From JAUVKT01 sp942491535 (lineage in GTDB: Bacteria; Bacteroidota; Bacteroidia; Bacteroidales; VadinHA17), in contig CALOBV010000005.1 of the NCBI GenBank assembly GCA_942491535.1, forward strand, positions 186,001-250,000: a DNA stretch of 64,000 bases, given 5' to 3'. The notes under the pieces are model-generated. The model did not search any database, was not told the DNA's origin, and saw only the letters and a list, made by a program, of their open reading frames with translations. Both the position numbers and the translations under genes were made by a program. This document shows, piece after piece, positions 52,940-62,270 of the stretch. How positions within the stretch are numbered: position 1 is the first letter of the stretch; every line of letters starts with the position of its first letter.

Positions 52940-54316
52940 ATGAACTTACCATATGCCGAACCATTTAAAACCAAAATGGTTGAACCAATCAGAAAAAGCA
53001 CTCGAAAAGAACGTGAAACCTGGATTGCCGAAGCAAATTACAACCTGTTTAACTTAAAATCAGAGCAGGTATTTATTGATCTTCTTACAGATTCGGGAAC
53101 CGGTGCGATGAGCGACCGCCAGTGGTCTGAGATGATGCTGGGAGACGAGAGCTACGCAGGAGCATCTTCTTTTCATAAATTAAAATCTGTAATACAAGAG
53201 ATTACCGGCTTCGAATATGTACTCCCCACACACCAGGGAAGAGCAGCAGAAAATGTACTTTTCTCAGTACTTGTAAAAGAAGGGGACATTGTTCCGGGGA
53301 ACTCTCATTTCGACACCACCAAAGGTCATATTGAGTTCAGAAAGGCAGAAGCGATTGATTGCACCTGCGATATAGCAGGCGACACAAAAGCCATCCACCC
53401 CTTCAAGGGAAATGCAGACATTGAAAAACTCGAAAATGTTCTAAAAAAATATCCAATAGATAAGATCCCTTTCGTGATCCTTACAATTACAAACAATACC
53501 GCCGGAGGTCAACCGGTAAGCATGAAAAACATAAGGGAGACCGCACAACTGGCAAGAAAGTACGGAACCCTGTTAATCTTAGATTCAGCAAGATTTGCTG
53601 AAAATGCATACTTTATTAAAACCAGGGAAGAAGGATATGAAAATAAATCAATACGGGAAATTGTAAGAGAAATATTCTCGCATGCTGATGGAATGACAAT
53701 GAGCTCCAAAAAGGATGCAATAGTAAATATGGGTGGTTTTATCGCTTTAAAGGATGAGAATATTTTTAAGGCAGCTGCCCAGTTCAATATTATGTTCGAA
53801 GGATATATAACCTATGGCGGTCTGTCCGGACGTGACATGAATGCACTGGCTCAGGGATTATTAGAGGGTACCGAACTTGAATACCTTGAATCAAGGATCA
53901 GGCAGGTAAATTATCTTGGAACCGGACTCTTAAAAAACGGAGTCCCAATCCAGGAGCCTATTGGGGGTCATGCTGTTTTTGTAAACGCACTCGAGATATA
54001 CCCACATATAGCCCGGGAAGAGTTCCCCGCTCAGACTCTTGCGATAGAATTATACCTTGAAGCAGGAATAAGATCAGTGGAGATAGGAGCAATAATGGCT
54101 GACAGAGATCCAGTTAGCAGAGAAAACAGGTATCCTGCCCTTGAACTGGTAAGGCTTGCAATACCAAGAAGGGTCTACTCGGATAATCATATGGATTATA
54201 TTATTGCCGCTCTGACAAATGTTTATAATAACAGGAAGATGCTTAGATCAGGAGTAAAAATTATCGAAGAAGCACCCTTACTCAGGCATTTTACAGTGAA
54301 GCTGGAGAGATTGTAA
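52940..54316 (+). CDS. tnaA: tryptophanase (L-tryptophan indole-lyase)
   Basis: Splits L-tryptophan into indole, pyruvate and ammonia using PLP and K+. The 458-residue protein is of the beta-eliminating lyase family, with PTHQGRAAE, NNTAGGQPVS, DSARFAENAYF and PLP lysine K258 in MSSKKDA. The close relative tyrosine phenol-lyase is excluded at three positions: D125 in FDTTKGH (Thr in the phenol-lyase), I382 in VEIG (Arg there) and H450 in LRHFT (Phe there). It has no tnaC-like leader that I can see and no tnaB neighbour. The last codons enter an AGATTGTAAG array. Confidence 0.93.
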   Translation: MNLPYAEPFKTKMVEPIRKSTRKERETWIAEANYNLFNLKSEQVFIDLLTDSGTGAMSDRQWSEMMLGDESYAGASSFHKLKSVIQEITGFEYVLPTHQGRAAENVLFSVLVKEGDIVPGNSHFDTTKGHIEFRKAEAIDCTCDIAGDTKAIHPFKGNADIEKLENVLKKYPIDKIPFVILTITNNTAGGQPVSMKNIRETAQLARKYGTLLILDSARFAENAYFIKTREEGYENKSIREIVREIFSHADGMTMSSKKDAIVNMGGFIALKDENIFKAAAQFNIMFEGYITYGGLSGRDMNALAQGLLEGTELEYLESRIRQVNYLGTGLLKNGVPIQEPIGGHAVFVNALEIYPHIAREEFPAQTLAIELYLEAGIRSVEIGAIMADRDPVSRENRYPALELVRLAIPRRVYSDNHMDYIIAALTNVYNNRKMLRSGVKIIEEAPLLRHFTVKLERL

Positions 54317-54376
54317 GATTGTTGGATTATCAGATTATCAGATTTTCAGATTATAAGATTGTAAGATCTTAAGATT
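54310..54376. repeat. AGATTGTAAG-word array at the tnaA stop
   Basis: The final codons AGA TTG TAA start a run of AGATT, GGATT and CAGATTAT words; TTATAAGATTGTAAGATC closes it. Confidence 0.75.
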
Positions 54377-54426
54377 GCTTAAGTATTTTACATACTTTTG
54401 CCAGCTATTATAGCAAAATTACCTTT

Positions 54427-55779
54427 ATGAAAGATATGACAGTTGGCAAAGAGAGTAAGCTTATTCTTAAGTTCGCTCTGCCTATGCTGGCCGGTAGTAT
54501 CTTCCAGCAGTTATATAATGTTGTCGACAGTATAATTGTAGGTAATTTTATCGGTAAAGAAGCCCTGGCTGCTGTAGGAGCATCCTTCCCTGTGATTTTT
54601 GTTCTTATATCAATGATAATTGGTTTTGCAATGGGTGTCACAATTATCATCTCACAGTATTTTGGAGCAAAGAGTTACGATAAGATAAGAAGAGCTGTTG
54701 ATACAATGTTTATAACACTCTTCTTTGCTTCAATTATTACCACAGTTGCGGGAATACTCTTTAGCGAAGAAATATTCCGACTCTTGAACCTGCCTGAAGA
54801 TATTATGCCCCAGGCCCTTAGTTATCTAAATATCTACCTTCTGGGCATGGTTGGTTTCTTTGGATTTAATGGTGTAAGTGCTATACTCAGAGGACTGGGA
54901 GACTCGATGACTCCTCTGGTATTCCTGATAATATCAACTGTCACAAATATTATACTTGATATACTGTTTATTGTTGTTTTTAAGATGGGTATTGAAGGTG
55001 TAGCAATTGCTACTGTAATATCACAGGGTGGTGCATTTATTACTGCTGTTATTTATCTGAATAAGAATCATAAACTTATCAGGTTCTCATTCAGAAACCT
55101 CGTATTTGACAGGGAAATATTTAAAATGGGTAATAAGATAGGGCTTCCCTCTGGCTTCCAGCACACCTTCGTTGCAATTGGTATGATGGCCATTATGGGA
55201 ATAGTAAATTCATTCGGAACAGATGTGATTGCCGCATATTCGGTTGCCAGTCGTATTGATGCTATAGCGGTAATTCCTGCTATGATTCTGTCTCAGGCAC
55301 TGGCTACCTTTGTCGGGCAAAACCTGGGAGCCCAAAAACCTGAAAGGGTAAGAACCGGGCTAATCGCGACTATCAGGATCACAATAATCGTTACGATAAT
55401 TACCACGACCTTTGTTATACTTTTCGGATCCTTCTTTATGAGAGCATTTACGAACGACTCAGAGGTAATCAGGATTGGAAATGAATATCTTACTACTGTG
55501 AGCCTCTTCTATATCATTTTTGCAATGATGTTTATGTTTTCGGGAGTGATGAGAGGAGCCGGAGAAACAATTGTTCCAATGATTATTACCCTGCTGTCGC
55601 TATGGATTGTCAGAATACCTGTTGCCTGGTTTATGTCAAACCGTTTGGGCTCAGAGCAGGGAATATGGTGGTCGTTCCCAATAGGCTGGGCTGTAGGTTT
55701 GATCCTCTCATGGGCCTACTATTCAACAGGACGCTGGAAGAAGAAGGTTATAGTAAAACCTGAAGTTAAAATTCCCTGA
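54427..55779 (+). CDS. MATE-family multidrug efflux transporter
   Basis: A 450-residue, twelve-helix MATE transporter. Two homologous halves are seen: LPMLAGSIFQQLYNVVDSIIVGNFIGKEALAAVGA in the first, and IGLPSGFQHTFVAIGMMAIMGIVNSFGTDVIAAYSVASRID with QALATFVGQNLGA in the second. Most related to NorM/DinF-type Na+ or H+ driven exporters of cationic drugs. Substrate unknown. It follows tnaA by 110 nt on the same strand but the intervening repeat block suggests separate transcription. Confidence 0.9.
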   Translation: MKDMTVGKESKLILKFALPMLAGSIFQQLYNVVDSIIVGNFIGKEALAAVGASFPVIFVLISMIIGFAMGVTIIISQYFGAKSYDKIRRAVDTMFITLFFASIITTVAGILFSEEIFRLLNLPEDIMPQALSYLNIYLLGMVGFFGFNGVSAILRGLGDSMTPLVFLIISTVTNIILDILFIVVFKMGIEGVAIATVISQGGAFITAVIYLNKNHKLIRFSFRNLVFDREIFKMGNKIGLPSGFQHTFVAIGMMAIMGIVNSFGTDVIAAYSVASRIDAIAVIPAMILSQALATFVGQNLGAQKPERVRTGLIATIRITIIVTIITTTFVILFGSFFMRAFTNDSEVIRIGNEYLTTVSLFYIIFAMMFMFSGVMRGAGETIVPMIITLLSLWIVRIPVAWFMSNRLGSEQGIWWSFPIGWAVGLILSWAYYSTGRWKKKVIVKPEVKIP

Positions 55780-55868
55780 TCTATTTTCTCCAAGCCCTTT
55801 CTTCGTCATCCAGGGTCACCGGTACCCGGAACAAAGTAGGAGCCCTATGCCCTTTGCCAATTTCTTAG

Positions 55869-55876
55869 TATTTTTG
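55869..55876 (+). promoter_or_regulatory. possible yicC -7 element
   Basis: TATTTTTG matches TAnnTTTG, 21 nt before the yicC start. The -33 spacing is not right for the nearest TTTG. Confidence 0.35.
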
Positions 55877-55897
55877 TAGTCTACTAAAAATAAAACT

Positions 55898-56770
55898 ATG
55901 ATCAGATCTATGACCGGTTTTGGTAAAACTGATGCTGATATACCGGGGAAAAGTATAAGCGTTGAGATAAGGACACTCAACAGCAAGCAAACAGATATTA
56001 ATGTTAAGATGCCCTGGCTTTATAAGGAAAAGGAGATTGAAATCCGTAATATGCTCAGCAAAGCACTGGAAAGGGGAAAAGTAGATTTCTCAATATATGT
56101 TGATATTATGAGCGATCAGGCTGTACCGAGGATCAATAAAGAAGTTGTTAAAAACTACTTCAATCAGTTAACTGAGGTGGCCGGTGAACTTTATATTGAT
56201 AGCCCCGACCAGCTCCTGTCGGTAATAATGAGATTGCCGGAAACACTTAGATCTGAAAGGGTGCAACTGACTGAAGATGAATGGTTGATTCTGAAGCAGT
56301 TAATAAACGAGGCTCTTATAATGGTAGACGGTTACAGGCTTGAAGAGGGTAAGGCCCTTCTTGCTGATATATCTACTCATATAGAAAATATTGTGGCACT
56401 ACTACAAGAAATTGAGCCCTTTGAGAAGGATAGGATAAAATCTGTTAAAGAAAGGTTGATGGCAGCTCAAAAACAATCAGGTGCAGAAGGCCTGGATATG
56501 AACCGATTTGAGCAGGAACTTATTTACTATCTTGAGAAACTCGACCTTAATGAAGAAAAGGTGCGCCTCAAGAAGCACTGTGAGTACTTTTTGGAAACAG
56601 CCTTAAGCAAGGAATCAAATGGTAAAAAACTAGGTTTTATTACCCAGGAGATAGGAAGGGAGATAAACACCATAGGATCAAAGGCAAATAATGCATCTAT
56701 TCAGAAACTGGTTGTAAGAATGAAAGACGAACTGGAGAAGATTAAAGAACAGGCTCTTAACATCTTATAA
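55898..56770 (+). CDS. yicC: YicC-family endoribonuclease
   Basis: A 290-residue YicC/YloC protein. E. coli YicC has been described as an endoribonuclease involved in small-RNA turnover. The opening MIRSMTGFGK and LNSKQTDINVKMPWL, then GKVDFSIYVDI, and the C-terminal domain with RLKKHCEYF and GKKLGFITQEIGREINTIGSKAN are family signatures. It forms a likely operon with gmk (42 nt gap) and nadD, a frequent yicC-gmk arrangement in bacteria. Confidence 0.93.
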   Translation: MIRSMTGFGKTDADIPGKSISVEIRTLNSKQTDINVKMPWLYKEKEIEIRNMLSKALERGKVDFSIYVDIMSDQAVPRINKEVVKNYFNQLTEVAGELYIDSPDQLLSVIMRLPETLRSERVQLTEDEWLILKQLINEALIMVDGYRLEEGKALLADISTHIENIVALLQEIEPFEKDRIKSVKERLMAAQKQSGAEGLDMNRFEQELIYYLEKLDLNEEKVRLKKHCEYFLETALSKESNGKKLGFITQEIGREINTIGSKANNASIQKLVVRMKDELEKIKEQALNIL

Positions 56771-56812
56771 TCTTTAATTTATAATCTTTAATCTTGAACA
56801 TTTAATCTACAC

Positions 56813-57385
56813 ATGAAAGGCAAATTACTCATCTTCTCTGCCCCTTCCGGGTCCGGCAAAACTACTATTGTCAAACATCTGTTATCATCTGATTTACATC
56901 TTGAATTTTCAATTTCGGCTACTTCAAGAGAGATACGCGGAAATGAAGTAGATGGTGAAGATTACTATTTTTTTACCGTCGAGAGGTTCAGGGATAAAAT
57001 TAAGCAGGAAGAGTTTATTGAATGGGAAGAGGTTTATAAAGACCATCTTTATGGTACCCTGAAATCGGAAATTGAAAGAATCTGGAATAATGGCAACCAT
57101 GTAGTTTTTGATGTAGATGTTAAGGGAGGAATTAACCTTAAGAAGATTTTTGGGAAAGAGGCACTCTCCGTTTTTATTATGACCCCTTCAATAAATACAC
57201 TGAGAGAACGACTGAAAAGCAGAGGCACCGACACCGAGGATAATATTGAAATGAGGATAAAGAAGGCAAACGAAGAAATTAATAGTGCAGACGAATTTGA
57301 TGTGATTATTGTTAATGATAATCTGGAAAAAGCCTGTGATGAGGCCTATAAAAAAATATTGGAATTTATGCAAAATGATAAGTAG
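56813..57385 (+). CDS. gmk: guanylate kinase
   Basis: Phosphorylates GMP to GDP. The 190-residue enzyme has the P-loop SAPSGSGKTTI at 8-18, the GMP-binding region ATSREIRGNEVDGEDYYFFT near 38-57, and EWEEVYKDHLYGT. Full length. Located between yicC and nadD on the same strand. Confidence 0.97.
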   Translation: MKGKLLIFSAPSGSGKTTIVKHLLSSDLHLEFSISATSREIRGNEVDGEDYYFFTVERFRDKIKQEEFIEWEEVYKDHLYGTLKSEIERIWNNGNHVVFDVDVKGGINLKKIFGKEALSVFIMTPSINTLRERLKSRGTDTEDNIEMRIKKANEEINSADEFDVIIVNDNLEKACDEAYKKILEFMQNDK

Positions 57386-57438
57386 AGTCGCAAAAGTTTT
57401 GCATCTCTGCTAATAATATATTAACAAACCTGATTGTA

Positions 57439-58029
57439 ATGAAAACAGGGCTTTATTTCGGATCATTTAATCCCATCCATATTGGTCATCTTGCAATAGC
57501 AAACTACCTGGTCGAAAATTCTGATCTGGGAGAAATCTGGTTTGTTGTTAGCCCTCATAACCCTCTGAAAAAAAAATCATCCCTGCTTGCAGATCATCAC
57601 AGGATAAGACTTGCAGAGATAGCTACAGAGAATGATGACAGGCTATTTGTATCTGACATTGAAACAAAGATGCCTCAGCCATCATACACAATTGATACAC
57701 TGACATGGCTTGATGAGAAATACCCGACACGGGAATTTGCTCTTATAATGGGTGGCGACAACCTACTCACACTCCATAAATGGAAAAATGTAGATGAATT
57801 AATCCGCAAATACAGTCTCTATGTCTACCCGCGAAGAGACAAACAGAGTGGTTACCCTACTGAGCTTAAAGAATTGATTAAAAACGCAAAAATAAGTCTG
57901 GTAGAGGCCCCACTTATGGATATTTCAGGGACTTTCATACGCGATTCTATAGCTAATGGTAAAGATATACGTCACTTCCTTCCGCCAGGAGTCTGGAAGT
58001 ATATTGACGAAATGAATTTTTATAAGTAA
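57439..58029 (+). CDS. nadD: nicotinate-nucleotide adenylyltransferase
   Basis: Adenylates nicotinate mononucleotide in NAD synthesis. The 196-residue protein shows GSFNPIHIGHLAIA at 8-21 (the HxGH nucleotidyltransferase motif), FVVSPHNPLKKKS, and ISGTFIRDSI near 174-183. Last gene of the yicC-gmk-nadD unit, 53 nt after gmk. Its stop TAA opens a run of GGTAAGGG words. Confidence 0.96.
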   Translation: MKTGLYFGSFNPIHIGHLAIANYLVENSDLGEIWFVVSPHNPLKKKSSLLADHHRIRLAEIATENDDRLFVSDIETKMPQPSYTIDTLTWLDEKYPTREFALIMGGDNLLTLHKWKNVDELIRKYSLYVYPRRDKQSGYPTELKELIKNAKISLVEAPLMDISGTFIRDSIANGKDIRHFLPPGVWKYIDEMNFYK

Positions 58030-58091
58030 GGAGCAAAGGGGTAAGGGGTAAGAGCTAAGGGTGTAACTTACTCTCAACTCATTCAAGCCCT

Positions 58092-58194
58092 GAACCACTC
58101 AAACCACTCAAACCACTCAAACCACTCAAACCACTCAAACCACTCAAACCACTCAAACCACTCAAACCACTCAAACCACTTAAACCACTTAAAC
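58092..58194. repeat. 9-bp tandem repeat (CACTCAAAC) spanning the end of the gamma-subunit gene
   Basis: Eleven near-perfect 9-bp units. On the minus strand the unit reads GTG GTT TGA or GTG GTT TAA in the frame of the gene that ends at 58189, so its stop belongs to the array and every later unit repeats an in-frame stop. Confidence 0.93.
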
Positions 58195-58731
58195 CTTCCT
58201 AATTATCTCCATCCCCCTGTTAAGGGCATTTTCATTCATAGGTATCATATGATGATATCTCTCGGGAAGCGACTTTTTAAGTCCGAGAATTACATTCTCG
58301 AGCTTAACTATCGGTTTCACTTTAAGGAAACCACCCAGCACTATCATGTTAAATGTCTTGGTGCTTTCAAGCTTTGCAGATTCTTCAGCTGCATCTACCC
58401 TGTAAATATTTATATCTTTTCTTTCCGGATGACGGCTAATGCCATTACCATCATAGATAAGGGTTCCTCCAGGTTTAATAGCCTTCTCAAATTTATCCAT
58501 AGATTGCTGATTGAGAAGGATGGCTGTATCAAAAATACGGATTATCGGACTGCTTATCCTTTCTTCACTTAAGATAACTATAACATTTGCTGTACCACCC
58601 CTCATCTCCGGTCCGTAGGATGGCATCCAGCTAACTTCCATATCCTGCATAATACCTGAATAGGCCATGATTTTACCCATTGAGAGCACACCCTGTCCTC
58701 CAAATCCTGCAATTATTATTTCTTCGGTCAT
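58189..58731 (-). CDS. vorC: 2-oxoacid:ferredoxin oxidoreductase, gamma subunit
   Basis: A 180-residue gamma chain of a four-subunit 2-oxoacid:ferredoxin oxidoreductase. AGFGGQGVLSMGK at 8-20 is the family signature, with WMPSYGPEMRGGTANV in the middle, which helps hold the CoA site. It is the last gene of the aminotransferase-ferredoxin-alpha-beta-gamma set. Gene symbol follows the VOR (2-oxoisovalerate) type suggested by the set; 2-oxoglutarate or another 2-oxoacid is possible. Confidence 0.88.
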   Translation of the reverse strand: MTEEIIIAGFGGQGVLSMGKIMAYSGIMQDMEVSWMPSYGPEMRGGTANVIVILSEERISSPIIRIFDTAILLNQQSMDKFEKAIKPGGTLIYDGNGISRHPERKDINIYRVDAAEESAKLESTKTFNMIVLGGFLKVKPIVKLENVILGLKKSLPERYHHMIPMNENALNRGMEIIRKV

Positions 58732-58758
58732 AAGATTCAGTTTTTAAAATTGTAAATT

Positions 58759-59538
58759 CTACTCCTCAGGTACTTTAAAATCACCAAGCGGATAGAATGG
58801 GAACATGTTCTCTTCCATCCATTTATTAGACTCAACAGGAGTCATTTTCCATCCTGAAGGACAGTTTGAAACAACTTCAATAAAACAGGTCCCCCTGTTT
58901 AATTTCTGGTATTCAAATGCTTTCCTGATTGCCTTTTTTGTTTTCCTGACATTTCCGGGCTTATGAACAGCCTGTCGGGTAACATAATAGGTACCGGGTA
59001 ATGTAGCAACAATATCAGTCATCTTCAATGGATTACCCATCATTCGAACATCCCTTCCATAGGGTGAAGTAGAAGATATCATTCCCTCCAGGGTAGTTGG
59101 AGCCATCTGCCCGCCTGTCATGCCATATATACCATTATTAATAAATATTATCAGAATATTTTCACCACGGTTACATGCATGTATAGTCTCAGCGGTACCA
59201 ATAGCGGCAAGGTCGCCATCGCCCTGGTAGGTAAATACGAACTTTTCGGGAAGCAGCCTCTTTATAGCTGTAGCAACAGCCGGAGCCCTACCGTGAGCTG
59301 CCTGTTGTATATCAAGGTCGAGGAAGTTGTACATAAGTACCGAGCAACCAACAGGTGCAACACCAATAGTCTCAGCCTGAATGTCCATTTCCTCAATTAT
59401 CTCAGCTATTATCCGATGAGTGGTACCATGACCGCATCCCGGGCAATAACTTGTAACATTATCTGTCATTACCTTCGACTTGGAATATACCAGGTTCTCG
59501 GGCTTAATAATTTCTGCACTTGTAATAATATCAGTCAT
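58759..59538 (-). CDS. vorA: 2-oxoacid:ferredoxin oxidoreductase, beta (thiamine-diphosphate) subunit
   Basis: A 259-residue beta chain carrying thiamine diphosphate and one [4Fe-4S] cluster. CPGCGHG (C32, C35) gives two cluster cysteines, GDGD at 106-109 followed by NNGIYG is the ThDP/Mg motif, and GGQMAPTT follows. The ATG at 59538 is preferred to the GTG one codon earlier. It follows the alpha gene after three bases. Substrate specificity (2-oxoisovalerate versus 2-oxoglutarate) cannot be read with certainty. Confidence 0.9.
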   Translation of the reverse strand: MTDIITSAEIIKPENLVYSKSKVMTDNVTSYCPGCGHGTTHRIIAEIIEEMDIQAETIGVAPVGCSVLMYNFLDLDIQQAAHGRAPAVATAIKRLLPEKFVFTYQGDGDLAAIGTAETIHACNRGENILIIFINNGIYGMTGGQMAPTTLEGMISSTSPYGRDVRMMGNPLKMTDIVATLPGTYYVTRQAVHKPGNVRKTKKAIRKAFEYQKLNRGTCFIEVVSNCPSGWKMTPVESNKWMEENMFPFYPLGDFKVPEE

Positions 59539-59541
59539 CAC

Positions 59542-60612
59542 TTAACCTCCAATTATTTTAGATTTCAAATTTTCCACTACTTCTTCAGGGGTTGGCACTA
59601 TACCACCCATTCTTCCCCAGTGTTCAACAGGCTTTTTACCATTTACTGAAAGTCTTACATCCTCTACCATCTGTCCTGCACTCATCTCTACAGTAAGTAT
59701 ACCCTTTACCTGGTCTGCCAGCTTGTTAATCTCTTTAGACGGGAATGGGAACAGGGTAATTGGTCTTAGCAGTCCAACCTTATATCCTTCTTCCCTGGCC
59801 AGCTGAATTGCCTTCTGACAAACTCTTGCGCTCGTTCCATAAGCAACAAGCAGGTACTCAGCGTCATCACAATCAAACTTCTCGAATCTTACCTCATTTT
59901 CTTGAATTGTCCTGTATTTATCCTGCAGCTTATGGTTAAACTGCTCCTGTTTTAGTGAGTTCAGGTCGAGGGAGGTAATAATATTTCTTTCCCTGTCGGG
60001 TGTTTTACCTGTTGTAGCCCATTTGGGAAGATCCTGTGATCTCTCTTTTTGAGGATTCAGGTATACCTTTTCCATCATCTGTCCTATAGCACCATCCGAC
60101 AGGATCATGGCAGGATTCCTATATTTAAAAGCCAGTTCGAATCCCAGTTCCACAAAGTCGGCCATTTCCTGCACTGAAGCAGGTGCCAGCACAATCAGTT
60201 TATAATCACCATGACCGCCTCCTTTAACTGCCTGGAAATAATCAGACTGCGCGGGCTGAATAGTTCCCAGTCCGGGACCTCCCCTGACAACGTTAACAAT
60301 AAGGCAGGGCAATTCTGCACCGGCAATATAGGTTATTCCCTCCTGCTTGAGGCTTATTCCGGGTGACGATGAAGAGGTTATTACTTTTTTGCCACATCCG
60401 GCTCCACCATATACCATATTTATTGCTGCAATTTCACTCTCAGCCTGCAGTACAACCATTCCGGTTCTTTCATAAGGCTTTTCTGCCATAAGATACTCAA
60501 GCACCTCACTCTGTGGCGTGATAGGATAACCGAAGTAGGCGTCAGCCCCTGCACGAATTGCTGCTTCTGCAATCGCTTCGTTACCTTTCATTAATTTTAA
60601 TTCCTTTTCCAT
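59542..60612 (-). CDS. vorB: 2-oxoacid:ferredoxin oxidoreductase, alpha subunit (VorB-like)
   Basis: A 356-residue alpha chain with the pyrimidine-binding domain. KGNEAIAEAAIRAGADAYFGYPITPQSEVLEYL opens the chain; YPITPQSE is the conserved motif. The GGPGLGTIQPAQSDYFQAVKGGGHGDY block is of the 2-oxoisovalerate/2-oxoglutarate type, in contrast to the longer pyruvate enzymes. Together with ferredoxin-like delta, beta and gamma genes it makes a complete enzyme: 2-oxoacid + CoA + oxidised ferredoxin gives acyl-CoA + CO2 + reduced ferredoxin. Confidence 0.9.
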   Translation of the reverse strand: MEKELKLMKGNEAIAEAAIRAGADAYFGYPITPQSEVLEYLMAEKPYERTGMVVLQAESEIAAINMVYGGAGCGKKVITSSSSPGISLKQEGITYIAGAELPCLIVNVVRGGPGLGTIQPAQSDYFQAVKGGGHGDYKLIVLAPASVQEMADFVELGFELAFKYRNPAMILSDGAIGQMMEKVYLNPQKERSQDLPKWATTGKTPDRERNIITSLDLNSLKQEQFNHKLQDKYRTIQENEVRFEKFDCDDAEYLLVAYGTSARVCQKAIQLAREEGYKVGLLRPITLFPFPSKEINKLADQVKGILTVEMSAGQMVEDVRLSVNGKKPVEHWGRMGGIVPTPEEVVENLKSKIIGG

Positions 60613-60636
60613 TATGTATGTGCTATTAATATTATA

Positions 60637-60861
60637 CTAAATTTTTACTCTATAAACCGTTATTACTCCATCCGGACAAACAACGGCACAATTTGTACAA
60701 CCGGTACATGCATCCAGGTTGACAGGTTCTGCATAATTATATCCTTTCCCGTTTACGTTGGGTGACTGGGCAATAACTTCCTGAGGACATGAGACTACAC
60801 AAACCCCGCATCCCTTACACTTTTCAGTATCTACTACAATTGCTCCTTTAACTTTAGCCAT
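60637..60861 (-). CDS. 2x[4Fe-4S] ferredoxin-type delta subunit
   Basis: A 74-residue protein with two cluster motifs, CKGCGVCVVSCP and CTGCTNCAVVCP. It is the electron-transfer delta subunit of the oxidoreductase encoded by the following genes (24 nt gap to the alpha gene). Full length for this type. Confidence 0.93.
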   Translation of the reverse strand: MAKVKGAIVVDTEKCKGCGVCVVSCPQEVIAQSPNVNGKGYNYAEPVNLDACTGCTNCAVVCPDGVITVYRVKI

Positions 60862-60885
60862 ATCTATCTGTTTATGATGTTAATA

Positions 60886-62202
60886 CTACTTACTGTGATC
60901 CTTATAAAACAATTTTAATCTTTGCTCCAGTTCAGGGAACATTTCCCGCGACACCAACGACACGCATGCTCTTACCCCTTCTGAATGATTACTTCCTGTA
61001 ATACCAAGGCTGATTGCACTTATCCCATATCTGAGCAATTCCATCAAAAGAGTGTCACCGTTCATTCCAGGGTAAGCAAGTGTGAAATAAAAGCCGTCAG
61101 CAATTGGTTCGTCTATATCTGTATCATATACTATATCAAATCCATTATCGAGAAACAAACGCTTCATCACCTTTGCTTTCTCTCCATATTCTTTTACATC
61201 CTCAATGTAATTATATTCCCCATCGTTAACCGCCTTAAGTAAGGCTGTAAGTCCTGCCTGTGCCGACTGTGCTACCCCGGCCGACAATGCGTAAAGAGCT
61301 CCGAAGATAACAGAATGTCCGAACATATCTGAATTATAATACCTTAATAAGTCAGGGTACTTCCTATTATACAGATGATCAGACATTACCATCATTCCAA
61401 TCCGCTGACCAGCATAGCTAAAAGCTTTAGAGCTTGAGATAAGGAGAATGTAATCATCACAATATTTGGCAACTGTTGGCTGGTAGGGAGCTTTACCCGG
61501 CACAGAATAATCCTTTCTGAAATCCATTCCGAAATATGCCAGGTCTTCGATAACAACGACATCGTATTTTTTTGCCGTTTCTCCGATTATTCTCAGTTCC
61601 TCATGTGTAAGGCAGATCCAGGCAGGGTTATTGGGATTTGAATAAAGGATACTCGATACCTTACCCGTCTCAAGGAAAGATTCAAGTTTATCTCTGAGTT
61701 TCGCTCCCCTGTAATCATACACATCGAACGATCTGTAATCATGCCCAAGAATTTTCACCTGTACTTTCTGGACCGGAAAGCCGGGATCAATAAACAAAGT
61801 ACCTTCCTTTGTAGCATCGTTACGGTTTACAACCATAAAGCTTGCCATTCCACCCATCATCGATCCTACCGTTGGTACACAACCCCTGGGATTAACATCG
61901 ATATCAAGGAATAGTTTCAGAAAACGCGATGTTTCACTTTTCAATTCTCTCAATCCCTCTATATTTGGATAAAGCGAAGCAAGCCCCTTATCCAGTGCCT
62001 TCTTTTCTGCTTCAATAGCTATAGAAGGTGCCTTTAAGCCGGGAACGCCCATCTCCATCCTTACATAAGGCTCACCCGATTCCCGTTCAAGCTGATTCGC
62101 CAGCTTAACTATTTCCCGAATACTTGCTTTGCCAAGAGTTCTAATTCCAATCTCGGTAACTCTCTGCTCAATTACTTCTTTAGATAGAGGTAGCTGACTC
62201 AT
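60886..62202 (-). CDS. PLP-dependent aminotransferase, class I/II
   Basis: A 438-residue fold-type I aminotransferase. YSNPNNPAWICLT holds the conserved Asn of the NP motif, IEDLAYFGMD the PLP-ring aspartate and Tyr, SSSKAFSYAGQRIGMM the Schiff-base lysine and phosphate arginine. It lies 24 nt upstream of the ferredoxin gene and thus in the oxidoreductase operon, which suggests that it makes the 2-oxoacid substrate by transamination, most likely of a branched-chain or aromatic amino acid. That pairing is inference from context. Confidence 0.88.
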   Translation of the reverse strand: MSQLPLSKEVIEQRVTEIGIRTLGKASIREIVKLANQLERESGEPYVRMEMGVPGLKAPSIAIEAEKKALDKGLASLYPNIEGLRELKSETSRFLKLFLDIDVNPRGCVPTVGSMMGGMASFMVVNRNDATKEGTLFIDPGFPVQKVQVKILGHDYRSFDVYDYRGAKLRDKLESFLETGKVSSILYSNPNNPAWICLTHEELRIIGETAKKYDVVVIEDLAYFGMDFRKDYSVPGKAPYQPTVAKYCDDYILLISSSKAFSYAGQRIGMMVMSDHLYNRKYPDLLRYYNSDMFGHSVIFGALYALSAGVAQSAQAGLTALLKAVNDGEYNYIEDVKEYGEKAKVMKRLFLDNGFDIVYDTDIDEPIADGFYFTLAYPGMNGDTLLMELLRYGISAISLGITGSNHSEGVRACVSLVSREMFPELEQRLKLFYKDHSK

Positions 62203-62220
62203 AAATATTAGTTAGTTAAT

Positions 62221-62266
62221 TGTTATAAAATAATCAGGGGCAGCCTGTTCGAGCCACCCCTGATAT
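62221..62266 (-). terminator. terminator or attenuator hairpin before the aminotransferase operon
   Basis: Stem ATCAGGGG (62233-62240) with CCCCTGAT (62257-62264), extended by a second short helix inside the loop, followed on the minus strand by TATTTTAT. It sits between a 36-residue ORF and the aminotransferase start with only 30 bases left, too few for another promoter. Confidence 0.6.
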
Positions 62267-62270
62267 TATA

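Noticed and set aside
52940..54316. Tyrosine phenol-lyase instead of tryptophanase
   Set aside because: D125, I382 and H450 fit tryptophanase at the three positions that separate the two enzymes.
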